Assembly (NCBI RefSeq): GCF_007970805.1
Contig: NZ_CP042433.1
Coordinates: 2,728,001 to 2,792,000 of the forward strand
Reading direction: 5' to 3'
DNA from: Flavisolibacter ginsenosidimutans
GTDB taxonomy: Bacteria > Bacteroidota > Bacteroidia > Chitinophagales > Chitinophagaceae
Length of the DNA stretch: 64,000 bases
Position numbers and translations under genes: made by a program. Under the pieces are notes generated by a model. The model saw nothing but the letters and a program-made list of their open reading frames with translations, made no database searches and had not been told where the DNA came from. Below are positions 33,787 to 43,651 of the stretch, in pieces (the stretch's first letter is position 1; the number at the start of each line of letters is the position of its first letter).

Positions 33787-35004
33787 ATGAGATCAACTGC
33801 TTTACGATTAACTACTGCTGCTACCCTATTCGTGGCCGGCGGGCTTTCCGCCGTGCACGCACAAACCGCACAACCGATAAACGTCGTAACAACGGCGGTT
33901 CCTTTTTTGCGCATTTCTCCTGATGCCCGCGCCGGCGGCATGGGTGATTTGGGCGTTGCCACCAGCCCCGATGCAAGTTCCTCTTACTACAATTTGGGCA
34001 AAGTGCCTTTCAACGAGTCCAATGCGGGCATTAACTTAACGTACACGCCCTGGCTAAAAAAGCTGGTGAACGATGTTTACCTTGCCTCCGCTTCGGGCTA
34101 TTATAAGATGAACGAGAACGAAGCCATCTCCGCTTCGCTGCGTTACTTTAGTTTGGGGCAGATTCAATTCACCGATCAATACGGCAACCTTGAAGGCACG
34201 GGCCAGCCCCGCGAATTTGGCATTGACGTAGGTTATTCTCGCAAACTTTCACCCACTACCGGCATCGGTGTAGGATTGAAATACATCTACTCCAACCTTG
34301 CGTCTGGCGCCACATCGGCAGCCGGTACTTACAAGGCCGGAAGCACTGTAGCCGGCGACATTGGGTTTTACCACAACGGTCAAAACACGGTAGGACAAGG
34401 CTGGTCTTTTGGTGCTGCATTAACCAATTTGGGAGGCAAGATTGCCTACACAAACAACGCACAGGCGAAAGATTTTTTGCCGGCTAATTTGGGCATCGGT
34501 GCAACCTATACTGCCGTGATGGACGAAAGCAACAAAATCATGTTCGGCATTGATCTGAACAAGTTGCTCGTGCCTACACCGCCGCGCTTTCAAGACAACC
34601 CGAACGGCGATTCGGCCATTGACGCGCAAAACAATGCCGCTGCTGCCAACTATCGCAGCAAAAGCGTGGTAGGCAGTTGGTTCTCTTCTTTCGGCGACGC
34701 ACCCGGCGGCTTTTCAGAAGAGATGAAAGAATTCCAGGTTTCTGCCGGTGCGGAGTATTGGTACCAAAACCAATTTGCGTTGCGCGGAGGTTATTTCTTT
34801 GAAGACAAAACAAAAGGCAACCGCCGTTATTTTACGGCCGGTGTGGGCATCAAGTACAACGTGTTTGGCTTGAACTTTTCTTACCTGATTCCAACGGGTT
34901 CTGGCAACAACCAAAACCCGCTGGCCAACACCTTGCGCTTCTCACTGGTGTTTGATTTGAGCGGCAACAACGGGGGAACAACCACAACCACCACGGGTCA
35001 ATAA
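33787..35004 (+). CDS. porV: type IX secretion outer-membrane protein PorV
   Basis: 405 residues with a signal peptide (ending AVHAQTAQ). VPFLRISPDARAGGMGDLGVAT at the N-terminus is the PorV/LptO signature, followed by a 14-strand FadL-like barrel pattern. PorV shuttles T9SS cargo from the translocon to PorU at the outer membrane. It is placed directly after porU and is probably cotranscribed with it. The end has a Thr run (about eight Thr with one Gly). A strong terminator follows. Confidence 0.92.
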   Translation: MRSTALRLTTAATLFVAGGLSAVHAQTAQPINVVTTAVPFLRISPDARAGGMGDLGVATSPDASSSYYNLGKVPFNESNAGINLTYTPWLKKLVNDVYLASASGYYKMNENEAISASLRYFSLGQIQFTDQYGNLEGTGQPREFGIDVGYSRKLSPTTGIGVGLKYIYSNLASGATSAAGTYKAGSTVAGDIGFYHNGQNTVGQGWSFGAALTNLGGKIAYTNNAQAKDFLPANLGIGATYTAVMDESNKIMFGIDLNKLLVPTPPRFQDNPNGDSAIDAQNNAAAANYRSKSVVGSWFSSFGDAPGGFSEEMKEFQVSAGAEYWYQNQFALRGGYFFEDKTKGNRRYFTAGVGIKYNVFGLNFSYLIPTGSGNNQNPLANTLRFSLVFDLSGNNGGTTTTTTGQ

Positions 35005-35022
35005 AAACAAAAAACAATTTTG

Positions 35023-35048
35023 AAAAGCGAGGCAACGTCCTCGCTTTT
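35023..35048 (+). terminator. rho-independent terminator of porU-porV
   Basis: AAAAGCGAGG (35023-35032) pairs with CCTCGCTTTT (35039-35048), loop CAACGT, and a T-run follows. Confidence 0.9.
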
Positions 35049-35074
35049 TTTATGTTCTTATATACTGTTTTGCA

Positions 35075-37267
35075 TTGTTAGGTCTTCTGTGTTTACGAAT
35101 TGGCCAATTCGCACATCTTCGCATCCGCTTTATATTTGTTTCAAACAGTTTTGCCATCACCCACTTAGCCTCCATACTGTCGCAACCCATTGAATACTTA
35201 AAAGGCGTTGGCCCGTTGCGGGCCGATTTATTAAAGAAAGAACTGGGCCTCTTTACTTACCAGGACCTGCTTTATCTTTTTCCTTACCGGCACATTGATA
35301 AGACTTCTATCACTAAAATTGAAGACCTTACAACGCTGACGGAATATGCGCAAGTACAAGGCCGCCTTTGGTATTTTGAAAACGCAGGCGGCGGAAGTGC
35401 CAAACGTCTCACCGCTTATTTAAAAGATGATACCGGCGTGATTGAACTAACCTGGTTCAAAGGCATGAACTGGGTGGAAAAAATGCTGAAGCAAGATGCG
35501 GTTTACAACGCCTTTGGCAAGATTGGTTTTTTCATGGACAAGCCGCAGATTGTCCACCCCGAAATAGAATTGGTAACTGACCCCAAAGCTGCGGTAAAAA
35601 GTTATCTCGAACCCATTTATCCCACTACCGAAAAATTAAGAGCCAAGGGCCTTGGCGGACGGCAAATCAGCAAGCTAACAGCGGCACTTTTTTCCTTGCT
35701 AAACGAAAGAGAACTGGAAGAAAACCTGCCGCATTATTTGCTGCAAAAATTAAAACTCGTTTCGCGGTACGAAGCCTTGCTGAATATCCATTTTCCTTCC
35801 TCGGCACAAGCTTACGAACAAGCCGTGCGGCGCTTAAAATTTGAAGAGCTTTTTATTGCGCAGCTTCGTTTGGCCATCGTTCGCATTGAGCGGCACAGAA
35901 AGTCGAAAGGCGTTGTGTTTTCAAAAGTTGGAGAATTGTTCAACGCCTTTTATCAAAACCATCTTCCCTTTCAATTAACCGGTGCGCAAAAACGGGTGCT
36001 GAAGGAAATTCGCACCGATACGGGTAGCGGTCATCAAATGAACCGCTTGTTGCAAGGCGATGTGGGCAGCGGCAAAACCATCGTGGCCTTGCTGGCCATG
36101 CTCATTGCCATTGACAACGGCTACCAATGTTGCATGATGGCGCCAACGGAAATTTTATCGCAGCAACATTACGCGACGATAAGCCGCCTGGCGGAAGGTC
36201 TTCCTTTGCAGGTAAAATTGCTCACCGGTTCTACGCCGGCAAAAAATCGCAGGGTAATTCAAAAAGGATTAACGGAAGGCTTGATTCAAATCGTCATCGG
36301 CACTCATGCCCTGATTGAAGAAACGGTGCAATTTAAAAACCTTGGGCTGGCAATTGTAGATGAGCAGCACCGCTTTGGCGTAGAGCAAAGAGCAAAGCTT
36401 TGGAAGAAATCATCACTGCCGCCGCACATTTTGGTAATGACGGCCACGCCCATTCCGCGAACCCTTGCCATGACGGCTTACGGCGATTTGGATTACAGCA
36501 TTATGGACGAACTTCCACCCGGACGACAACCCATTACAACCGTTCATCGTTTTGATACGGCGAGACACAAAGTGTTGGAGTTTGTCAAATCAGAAATTGA
36601 TGCCGGACGACAGGCTTACATTGTTTTTCCGTTGATAGAAGAAAGCGCCAAACTGGATTACGAAAACCTCATGAGCGGTTACGAAAACATTAAGGCTTTC
36701 TTTCCCGAACCCAAGTATTGGATTAGCATGGTGCATGGCCGCCAGCCCTGGGAATTGAAAGAAGCCAACATGCAACGCTTCAAGAACAAAGACACACAGA
36801 TACTTGTTGGCACTACGGTGATTGAAGTGGGCGTGGACGTACCCAATGCCACGGTGATGGTAATAGAAAGTGCGGAGAAATTTGGACTGTCGCAACTGCA
36901 TCAATTGCGCGGAAGAGTAGGCCGCGGTGCGGAGAAAAGCTATTGCATTTTAATTACGTCTACCGAGCTTGGAGCCGAAGCCCGTGAACGGATGAAGACA
37001 ATGGTGCAAACAGCCAACGGCTTTGAAATTGCAGAAAAAGATTTGGAACTGCGCGGTCCCGGCGATATTGAAGGAACAAGGCAGAGTGGCGTGTTAAACT
37101 TTCGCATTGCCAGCATAGTCCATGACAAACCGATACTGGATGCGGCAAAAAAGATTGCCGAGGAAATGGTGGAGAACGATCCGGAGCTAACGAATCCTGA
37201 AAATAATCCGTTGAAACAGTACCTGCTGTCACTGAAAGGTAAAACGCCTTGGAGTAAAATTTCTTAA
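35075..37267 (+). CDS. recG: ATP-dependent DNA helicase RecG
   Basis: About 700 residues with all main parts. An OB-type wedge domain (TLTEYAQVQGRLWYFE) comes first, then the helicase core with Walker A GDVGSGKT, DEQHRFG (DEAD-type box), TATPIPRTL, and the motif QLRGRVGRG. RecG reverses stalled forks and processes branched DNA. The start is unclear. Homology begins near ASILSQPIEYLKGVG. TTG 35075 is the only standard in-frame start codon nearby, but a good promoter (35108-35138) lies inside that extension. Initiation at a non-standard ATC or ATA (about 35156-35175) is possible. Neighbours are unrelated. Confidence 0.9.
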   Translation: MLGLLCLRIGQFAHLRIRFIFVSNSFAITHLASILSQPIEYLKGVGPLRADLLKKELGLFTYQDLLYLFPYRHIDKTSITKIEDLTTLTEYAQVQGRLWYFENAGGGSAKRLTAYLKDDTGVIELTWFKGMNWVEKMLKQDAVYNAFGKIGFFMDKPQIVHPEIELVTDPKAAVKSYLEPIYPTTEKLRAKGLGGRQISKLTAALFSLLNERELEENLPHYLLQKLKLVSRYEALLNIHFPSSAQAYEQAVRRLKFEELFIAQLRLAIVRIERHRKSKGVVFSKVGELFNAFYQNHLPFQLTGAQKRVLKEIRTDTGSGHQMNRLLQGDVGSGKTIVALLAMLIAIDNGYQCCMMAPTEILSQQHYATISRLAEGLPLQVKLLTGSTPAKNRRVIQKGLTEGLIQIVIGTHALIEETVQFKNLGLAIVDEQHRFGVEQRAKLWKKSSLPPHILVMTATPIPRTLAMTAYGDLDYSIMDELPPGRQPITTVHRFDTARHKVLEFVKSEIDAGRQAYIVFPLIEESAKLDYENLMSGYENIKAFFPEPKYWISMVHGRQPWELKEANMQRFKNKDTQILVGTTVIEVGVDVPNATVMVIESAEKFGLSQLHQLRGRVGRGAEKSYCILITSTELGAEARERMKTMVQTANGFEIAEKDLELRGPGDIEGTRQSGVLNFRIASIVHDKPILDAAKKIAEEMVENDPELTNPENNPLKQYLLSLKGKTPWSKIS
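35108..35138 (+). promoter_or_regulatory. Bacteroidota promoter TTCG-N19-TATATTTG
   Basis: The -7 element TATATTTG (35131-35138) is perfect, and TTCG sits at the correct 19-bp distance. It points to transcription start near 35145, inside the longest recG frame. Confidence 0.5.
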
Positions 37268-37317
37268 CGAACGCTGACGCAATAATTCTCGCAAATAACA
37301 GTTAACTTCAGAAACAA

Positions 37318-40300
37318 TTGACCACGAAATACGCCATACTCTTTGCCCTCACTTTTTACAGCATTGCTGCGTTTAGCCAAAACATTGAATTCATTGAAAA
37401 CAAAGGCCAGTGGGACAGCCGTGTAAAGTACATGGGCAGTGTGTCGGCCGGCGCTTTTTATATCCAACAGAACGGCTTTACCGTTCTGCAGCACAACCCC
37501 GATGATTGGGCACGCCTTACCGAATCGATTCATCCACAGGGACTAAGCAGTTCCTCTACGCAAAGCCGCAAAAACGGCGACATCGTAGTGAAGTCTCATG
37601 CTTACCGTGTGAGTTTCTTGGGCGGCGCTACGGCCTCGCAAATTATTGCCGACAAAGCCGTTGCTTCTTACAACAATTATTTCATTGGCAACGATCCGTC
37701 CAAATGGGCAAGCGGTTGTCGGATGTATCAGGGCGTTACGGTAAAAGACGTGTACCCCAACGTTGACGTGCGTTATTATTCGGGCGGTGGCGCGGTAAAG
37801 TATGACCTCATCGTGCATCCCGGCGGCAATCCCTCTGACATTGCCTTAAAGTACGAAGGTGCCGAGGGCTTGGAAGTCAAAAACAAAGAGCTCCGCATTA
37901 AAACATCGGTGGGCGAATTAAGAGAAAGAGATCCCTATACCTATCAATACAACAATGCCGGCCGTGTCACGCTGAACGCGAAGTACACAATAAAGAACAA
38001 CGTGGTTCGCTTTGATGTAAAAGATTACGATCCGAAGACAACGCTTGTCATTGATCCCGATTTAATTTTTTGCTCTTTCAGCGGAAGCACTGTGGACAAC
38101 TGGGGCTTCACGGCCACCTATGGCCCCGACGGCAGCATGTTCGGCGGCGGTATTGTTTTCGGGCAGGGCTTCCCGGTTTCGCCAGGCGCCTATCAAACCA
38201 ATTATGGCGGCGGCGACGCTTGTCTTGAAGGCGGCTTCGACATCGGCATCATCAAACTTTCCGCCGACGGCAAAAACCGTGTTTACGCCACTTATCTCGG
38301 CGGCAGCGGCAACGAAATGCCGCAAAGTTTGATTACCAACGCACAAGGCGAACTAATTGTAGCGGGACGAACCAGTTCTGGAAATTTTCCGACGGCAGGA
38401 CCTAACCCAAGGTTTGGTACCGGCGGTGGATGGGATATTTTTGTTGCAAAGCTTGATGCCAACGGCATTTTAAACGCCTGTAAAATTGTTGGCGGCAAGG
38501 GTGATGACGGTTCAAACATTACCAACTGTGAACCCAGCCCGATGTCTATCCTAAGAAATTATGGCGACCAATCCAGAAGCGAAGTGAACCTCGACGAAGC
38601 CGGAAACATTTATCTGGCTTCCTCTACACGATCCAACGATTTTCCGAAGACGCCTAATGCTGTTCAAACGAACAATGCCGGTGGAGCAAACAGCCAAGAC
38701 GGTGTGGTGCTGAAATTTGACCCGACGCTAAGCACAGTATTGTACAGCACCTATCTCGGTGGAAATGGCGATGATGGCGCTTATGTGATTTCCATCCATC
38801 CAAAGAATGGCAACATTTACGTAGCCGGCGGTACGGCCAGCACATCATCCACTCCTGCCGACCAAATACCGGGACCAAAAACCGGAACCATCGGCGCTAC
38901 ACCTTTTGGTGACATTGACGGTTTTGTAACCATTCTTTCCCCCGACGGATCATCCATTATAAAAACATCTTACTTCGGCACTGCGGGTGTTGATGAAATT
39001 TACGGCCTTAAGTTCGACAACAACGGCTTCCCGTATATCATGGGACAAACAACCGGCTCGTGGACAATCTTCAACGCAGCCTGGAGCCAGACAAACGGGA
39101 AACAGTTTATTGCCAAACTGCAGCCCGACTTATCGGCTTACGTTTATTCTACCGTCTTTGGCAAGGGCCAGGCAGTTCCCGATATTTCACCGACAGCTTT
39201 CCTCGTTGACCGCTGCGAAAACGTTTACGTTTCGGGTTGGGGTGGCAAGATTGAAAGCTTTCCCAACGCCGGTGTTTTGGGGTTAAGCGTTACACCCGAT
39301 GCATTGAAATCAACGGCAGACCCTGGCGTTTCGGGCATCGGTGAAGACTTCTATTTTTTTGTTTTGAAGAAAGATGCCGCCGGGCAGCTTTACGGAAGCT
39401 TTTTCGGGCAGAACAACGGTGTATTTCCCGACCACGTTGATGGCGGCACAAGCCGTTTTGATAGCAAAGGGGTTATTTACCAGGCCATCTGCGCCAGTTG
39501 CGGAACCCGCAATCCGTTCCCGACTACACCAAGCGACGTGTGGAGTCCGACCAAACCGGCATCGGCCTCTTGTAATCTTGCCATGGTAAAAATCGCCTTC
39601 AACTTTGCCGGTACGGCCGCACACGTTCGATCCACCATCAACGGCGTGCCGCGTGACAGCAGCGGTTGTGTTCCGCTCACCGTAGATTTTATGGATACCA
39701 TTCAAATTGCTCCGCTGTATGAATGGAATTTTGGCGACGGCACGGGTAGTTTTTATACAACGAAGGCTGACACCTCGCACACCTTTCAGCGGGTCGGTAT
39801 TTACAAAGTGATGCTGGTGGCGGTGGATTCGTCGAAATGCTTCCCCCGCGACACATCGTATGTCACCATTCGCGTTGGCGACAACATGGCCCTGCCACGG
39901 TTTAAAGCGGTAAAATTGAGCCCGCCCTGCGATACATTTCGTTACCGCTTCGACAACATCACTGTAGCACCACCGGGCATACCGTTTAAATCAGGAACCT
40001 TCACCTGGGACTTCGGCGATGGCTCACCAAAAGTAACAGCCGGCGGAAATTCCGTCTTTCATACCTACGCCAATGCGGGCAGCTACGTGGTAAAGCTGTA
40101 CCTAAACGATACGTCTTATTGCAATTCGCCGGACGTTTACGTGGATACGTTGCGGGTAGCGGCCAATGTAAAAGCGGTACTGGTGACGCCGTCGAAGGGC
40201 TGTGCGCCGTACGATGCGGTATTCAGCAACCAATCGGTAGGCGGCTCTTCGTTCATCTTTGATTTTGGCGACGGTACTACGGCCACAAGCCCGCCGGCTT

Positions 40301-40941
40301 CGCCAACGCACACTTACCTCAATCCCGGGACGTACACGGTAACAATGACAGCGATTGATTCCAACACTTGCAACGTCGTTGACAAAACAACGGTTACCCT
40401 TGTTGTATATCCAGCGCCAACGGCTGACTTTAGTTTTTCACCGCAAGTGCCGCAAGTGAACACACCCCTTTCATACACCAATTTATCCAGCAGCGATGCG
40501 GTGCGTTTCAAATGGGTTTGGGGTGACGGCGATTCCTTGCTGACAACCTCACGCAGCCTTATCAAACACGAGTTTAATTTAACCGGCAAATACACCACTT
40601 GCTTGACGGCTTACAACGCTGCGGGCTGCTCGGCACAACGCTGTCAAGAGGTAAGCAACATCACCGAACCCGCAGTGGACGTTCCCAATGCCTTTACCCC
40701 GCAAAGCAACGATGTAAACAACAAGATATTCGTAAGGGGATTCGGCATTGCCAAAATGAAATTTGTCATCTACGCCCGCTGGGGCGAAAAGGTTTTTGAA
40801 ACCGCTGACAAAACCATTGGCTGGGACGGACGCTACAAAGGGCAACTGCTGCCAATGGACGTTTATGCGTTTACGCTGGACGTGGAATTTGCCGACGGCA
40901 CCAAGTACCGGAAAACCGGCGATATAACGCTGATACGCTGA
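37318..40941 (+). CDS. giant secreted PKD-repeat protein with gliding-type (T9SS type B) C-terminal domain
   Basis: 1207 residues starting at TTG 37318: an in-frame stop lies 15 bp upstream and no ATG precedes the signal peptide (cleavage after AAFSQ). Residues about 20-250 (IEFIENKGQWDSRVKYMG) match the DUF7948 N-terminal module. Residues about 250-760 contain SBBP-type beta-propeller repeats (YATYLGGSGNE, YSTYLGGNGDDGAYV). Four PKD-like domains follow (EWNFGDGTG, TWDFGDGSP, IFDFGDGTT, KWVWGDGDS). The end (VDVPNAFTPQSNDVNN...IYARWGEKVFE...WDGRYKGQ) is the CHU/gliding-associated type B sorting domain. It should be exported by the T9SS. porP/sprF follows 77 bp later. Confidence 0.88.
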   Translation: MTTKYAILFALTFYSIAAFSQNIEFIENKGQWDSRVKYMGSVSAGAFYIQQNGFTVLQHNPDDWARLTESIHPQGLSSSSTQSRKNGDIVVKSHAYRVSFLGGATASQIIADKAVASYNNYFIGNDPSKWASGCRMYQGVTVKDVYPNVDVRYYSGGGAVKYDLIVHPGGNPSDIALKYEGAEGLEVKNKELRIKTSVGELRERDPYTYQYNNAGRVTLNAKYTIKNNVVRFDVKDYDPKTTLVIDPDLIFCSFSGSTVDNWGFTATYGPDGSMFGGGIVFGQGFPVSPGAYQTNYGGGDACLEGGFDIGIIKLSADGKNRVYATYLGGSGNEMPQSLITNAQGELIVAGRTSSGNFPTAGPNPRFGTGGGWDIFVAKLDANGILNACKIVGGKGDDGSNITNCEPSPMSILRNYGDQSRSEVNLDEAGNIYLASSTRSNDFPKTPNAVQTNNAGGANSQDGVVLKFDPTLSTVLYSTYLGGNGDDGAYVISIHPKNGNIYVAGGTASTSSTPADQIPGPKTGTIGATPFGDIDGFVTILSPDGSSIIKTSYFGTAGVDEIYGLKFDNNGFPYIMGQTTGSWTIFNAAWSQTNGKQFIAKLQPDLSAYVYSTVFGKGQAVPDISPTAFLVDRCENVYVSGWGGKIESFPNAGVLGLSVTPDALKSTADPGVSGIGEDFYFFVLKKDAAGQLYGSFFGQNNGVFPDHVDGGTSRFDSKGVIYQAICASCGTRNPFPTTPSDVWSPTKPASASCNLAMVKIAFNFAGTAAHVRSTINGVPRDSSGCVPLTVDFMDTIQIAPLYEWNFGDGTGSFYTTKADTSHTFQRVGIYKVMLVAVDSSKCFPRDTSYVTIRVGDNMALPRFKAVKLSPPCDTFRYRFDNITVAPPGIPFKSGTFTWDFGDGSPKVTAGGNSVFHTYANAGSYVVKLYLNDTSYCNSPDVYVDTLRVAANVKAVLVTPSKGCAPYDAVFSNQSVGGSSFIFDFGDGTTATSPPASPTHTYLNPGTYTVTMTAIDSNTCNVVDKTTVTLVVYPAPTADFSFSPQVPQVNTPLSYTNLSSSDAVRFKWVWGDGDSLLTTSRSLIKHEFNLTGKYTTCLTAYNAAGCSAQRCQEVSNITEPAVDVPNAFTPQSNDVNNKIFVRGFGIAKMKFVIYARWGEKVFETADKTIGWDGRYKGQLLPMDVYAFTLDVEFADGTKYRKTGDITLIR

Positions 40942-41018
40942 TGAACCGATGCGGTGTAACCAAACATTTGCTTGTGCGAGGGAAACGCGATTGAGAACCA
41001 TCAAAGCGAAACGTGCAA

Positions 41019-42068
41019 ATGAAAAATTTTAAACGATACTTTTCACGCTTGCTTCTACTGACCTGCGGCTTATGGCTATCGGCTGATAGTTTTTCGCAGG
41101 ACCTTCATTTTTCGCAATTCATGAATTCGCCTCTGTTGACCAACCCGGCCAACACGGGCTTTATGCCCGAAGGCGATTACCGCATTGGCATTAATTACCG
41201 AAACCAATGGTCGGCCATCATGCAGGTGCCTTATAAAACCATGAGTGCCTTTGGCGACATGCAAATCATGAAGGCCAACAAAGACCAGGGCTGGATGGGC
41301 ATTGGCGGCGTGATTCTTCACGACGTGGCCGGAAGCGGCAACCTGACTTCGACAAAAATCTACGGCTCGGTGGCTTATCATCAAACGCTGGGTTATTCAA
41401 GTCTCTTAAGTTTGGGTTTTAACCTGGGTTGGGCCAACAAGCAAATCAACACAACCAACCTTCGGTTTCCCGATCAGTTTGACGGCCATTTCTTTGACAA
41501 CAAAATTCCCACCGGCGTTGTACTCGACCGAAACAACCTTTCTTATTTTGACATGCAGGTAGGAATGAATTACGCCTATTTTCCTACGAACAATATTTAC
41601 CTCAACGGCGGCTTTTCAGCTTTTCACGTAAACCGTCCGAACGAGTCTTTTTTTGAAAACCCCAGCCCCGGCGCCGACATGCGTGTGCCCATAAGGTACA
41701 CCGGGTTTTTAAACGGAAGCTTTAAGCTGAACGACGAATGGATTGTAAATCCAAACGTTTATTATTCACGCCAAACAACGGTGTACGAACTGGTGGGCGG
41801 CGCCAACGCACATTACAATTTATCCGGCGATGGCGACATGACTTTGATTGGCGGTTTGTATTACCGCTACAACGATGCCGTGATTCCGATGATTGGTTTG
41901 GGATTGAGAGATTATACTTTTTCGTTTACGTACGACGCAACAATGTCTTCGTTAAAAGCCTTCAACAACACCCGCGGAGCTTTTGAGTTTTCGCTCATCA
42001 AGCAAGGCTTGTTTGACCAATTCAACGGCAACCGCCGGCAAAGCCTGTGTCCAACGTTTCGGCAATGA
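41019..42068 (+). CDS. PorP/SprF family outer-membrane protein
   Basis: 349 residues from ATG 41019; a GTG two codons upstream is the alternative. Signal peptide to about SFSQ. DLHFSQFMNSPLLTNPANTGF is the signature of the PorP/SprF family, and the rest is a 14-strand-like beta-barrel pattern. SprF-type proteins help to export or anchor type B T9SS cargo such as SprB and are often encoded directly after that cargo. The order here, giant type B protein then PorP/SprF, fits that pairing well. Confidence 0.88.
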   Translation: MKNFKRYFSRLLLLTCGLWLSADSFSQDLHFSQFMNSPLLTNPANTGFMPEGDYRIGINYRNQWSAIMQVPYKTMSAFGDMQIMKANKDQGWMGIGGVILHDVAGSGNLTSTKIYGSVAYHQTLGYSSLLSLGFNLGWANKQINTTNLRFPDQFDGHFFDNKIPTGVVLDRNNLSYFDMQVGMNYAYFPTNNIYLNGGFSAFHVNRPNESFFENPSPGADMRVPIRYTGFLNGSFKLNDEWIVNPNVYYSRQTTVYELVGGANAHYNLSGDGDMTLIGGLYYRYNDAVIPMIGLGLRDYTFSFTYDATMSSLKAFNNTRGAFEFSLIKQGLFDQFNGNRRQSLCPTFRQ

Positions 42069-42186
42069 TAAAAGTGAGATGCAAAACCACAAATATTAGA
42101 CAGTGAAGAGCTATAGTTCTAATGACTTTCGGCTCTACTTCTTTTACTTGCCGATTATCGTGGGCATCATACGCAGCCGTTAATTT

Positions 42187-42194
42187 TAGCTTTG
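42187..42194 (+). promoter_or_regulatory. Bacteroidota -7 element TAGCTTTG
   Basis: Perfect TAnnTTTG, 32 bp before the ATG of the FAD-linked oxidase. No -33 TTTG at the expected distance. Confidence 0.45.
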
Positions 42195-42226
42195 GCGTTT
42201 GTCTGTTTTAGCCGATTTTTACGGCC

Positions 42227-43642
42227 ATGACAACAACTCTTGCTCCTCAATCGCTGGCCGTTGAGCATTTGGATGCATTCAAAAAAATTTGCGGTGAGAA
42301 ATTCGTGTTGGTAGATGAAGAATCGCTGAACAATTATGCGCACGACGAAACCGAAGACTTGCATTACTTACCCGATGTCGTGATCAAGCCCGGAACAACC
42401 GAAGAAATAAGCGCCATCCTGCAAATTTGCAATCAGTATAAAATTCCTGTTACACCGCGCGGTGCAGGCACCGGTTTAAGCGGCGGCGCTTTACCACATC
42501 TTGGCGGTGTGTTGTTGTCCATTGAGCGACTGAATAAAATCATCAACATAGACGAACGCAACCTGCAAGTGACAACAGAACCCGGTGTTATCACCGAAGT
42601 ATTGCAAAACGCCGTGAAAGAAAAAGGCCTCTTCTATCCACCCGACCCAAGTAGCCGCGGCTCCTGCATGATTGGCGGCAACATTGCCGAAAACAGCGGC
42701 GGCCCCAAAGCCGTGAAGTACGGTGTGGTAAAAGATTACGTGCTGAACTTGGAAGTAGTGTTGCCAACGGGAGAAATTATTTGGACGGGAGCCAACGTAC
42801 TAAAAAACAGCACCGGCTATAACCTCACCCAATTGATGGTGGGCAGTGAAGGAACCTTGGGCGTTGTAACCAAAATTGTGTTGAAGCTGATCCCGCATCC
42901 CAAATACGATTTGCTGATGCTGGTGCCTTTTCAACGGTTGGAAAAAGCCGGAGAAGCCGTGAGCGCCATCTTTCGTGCGGGCTTTAATCCCAGCGCTCTT
43001 GAACTGGTAGAAATTGATGCCTTGCTCATCACCAGCAAGATGGTTGGCTCGTCGCTTGTACCGGTAACAGAAGACACGGCAGCGCACCTGATTATTGAAG
43101 TGGACGGCAACAACATGGACGTGCTGATGCAGGATATGGAAGCCATTGCCGCATTGCTGACAGAGTACGAAGGCGGCGAAGTATATTTTGCCGATGATGC
43201 GCAACAGAAAGCCGAGCTCTGGAAATTGCGCCGCCGCGCTGCCGAAGCCGTAAAGATTGACGGTTATACCATTGAAGAAGATACCGTGGTGCCGCGTGCC
43301 GAATTGCCCGCACTCATTCGCGGCGTGAAAGAGTTAGGAAGGCAATATGATTTTCACGCAGTGTGTTACGGACATGCCGGTGACGGAAACCTGCACATCC
43401 GCATTAAAAAACCGGGTACACGAAACAGCCAGAATGATCCTGCGATGCAAGAAGCCCTGCGTGCCTTGTTTGCGCTGGTGAAAGACCTTGGCGGCACCAT
43501 CAGCGGCGAGCACGGAATTGGTCTTGTGCAGAAAGACTTTTTGCCCATCGTGTTTGACCCGGTGCAACTGCGGTTGATGAAAAGCATCAAAGCCGTTTTT
43601 GATCCGAACAACATCCTGAACGCCGGAAAAATTTTTGATTAA
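42227..43642 (+). CDS. FAD-linked oxidase, glycolate oxidase subunit GlcD-like
   Basis: 471 residues. The PCMH-type FAD-binding part spans about 45-230: VIKPGTTEEISAILQICNQ, PRGAGTGLSGGALP and GGNIAENSGGPKAVKYG. The C-terminal FAD-oxidase part ends in YGHAGDGNLHIR and SGEHGIGLVQKDFLP. The fold and length fit GlcD/D-lactate dehydrogenase-like 2-hydroxyacid oxidases. Substrate (glycolate, D-lactate or another) cannot be fixed: GlcE and GlcF partners are not adjacent. The next gene starts 9 bp after the stop. Confidence 0.87.
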   Translation: MTTTLAPQSLAVEHLDAFKKICGEKFVLVDEESLNNYAHDETEDLHYLPDVVIKPGTTEEISAILQICNQYKIPVTPRGAGTGLSGGALPHLGGVLLSIERLNKIINIDERNLQVTTEPGVITEVLQNAVKEKGLFYPPDPSSRGSCMIGGNIAENSGGPKAVKYGVVKDYVLNLEVVLPTGEIIWTGANVLKNSTGYNLTQLMVGSEGTLGVVTKIVLKLIPHPKYDLLMLVPFQRLEKAGEAVSAIFRAGFNPSALELVEIDALLITSKMVGSSLVPVTEDTAAHLIIEVDGNNMDVLMQDMEAIAALLTEYEGGEVYFADDAQQKAELWKLRRRAAEAVKIDGYTIEEDTVVPRAELPALIRGVKELGRQYDFHAVCYGHAGDGNLHIRIKKPGTRNSQNDPAMQEALRALFALVKDLGGTISGEHGIGLVQKDFLPIVFDPVQLRLMKSIKAVFDPNNILNAGKIFD

Positions 43643-43651
43643 ACAACTTGC

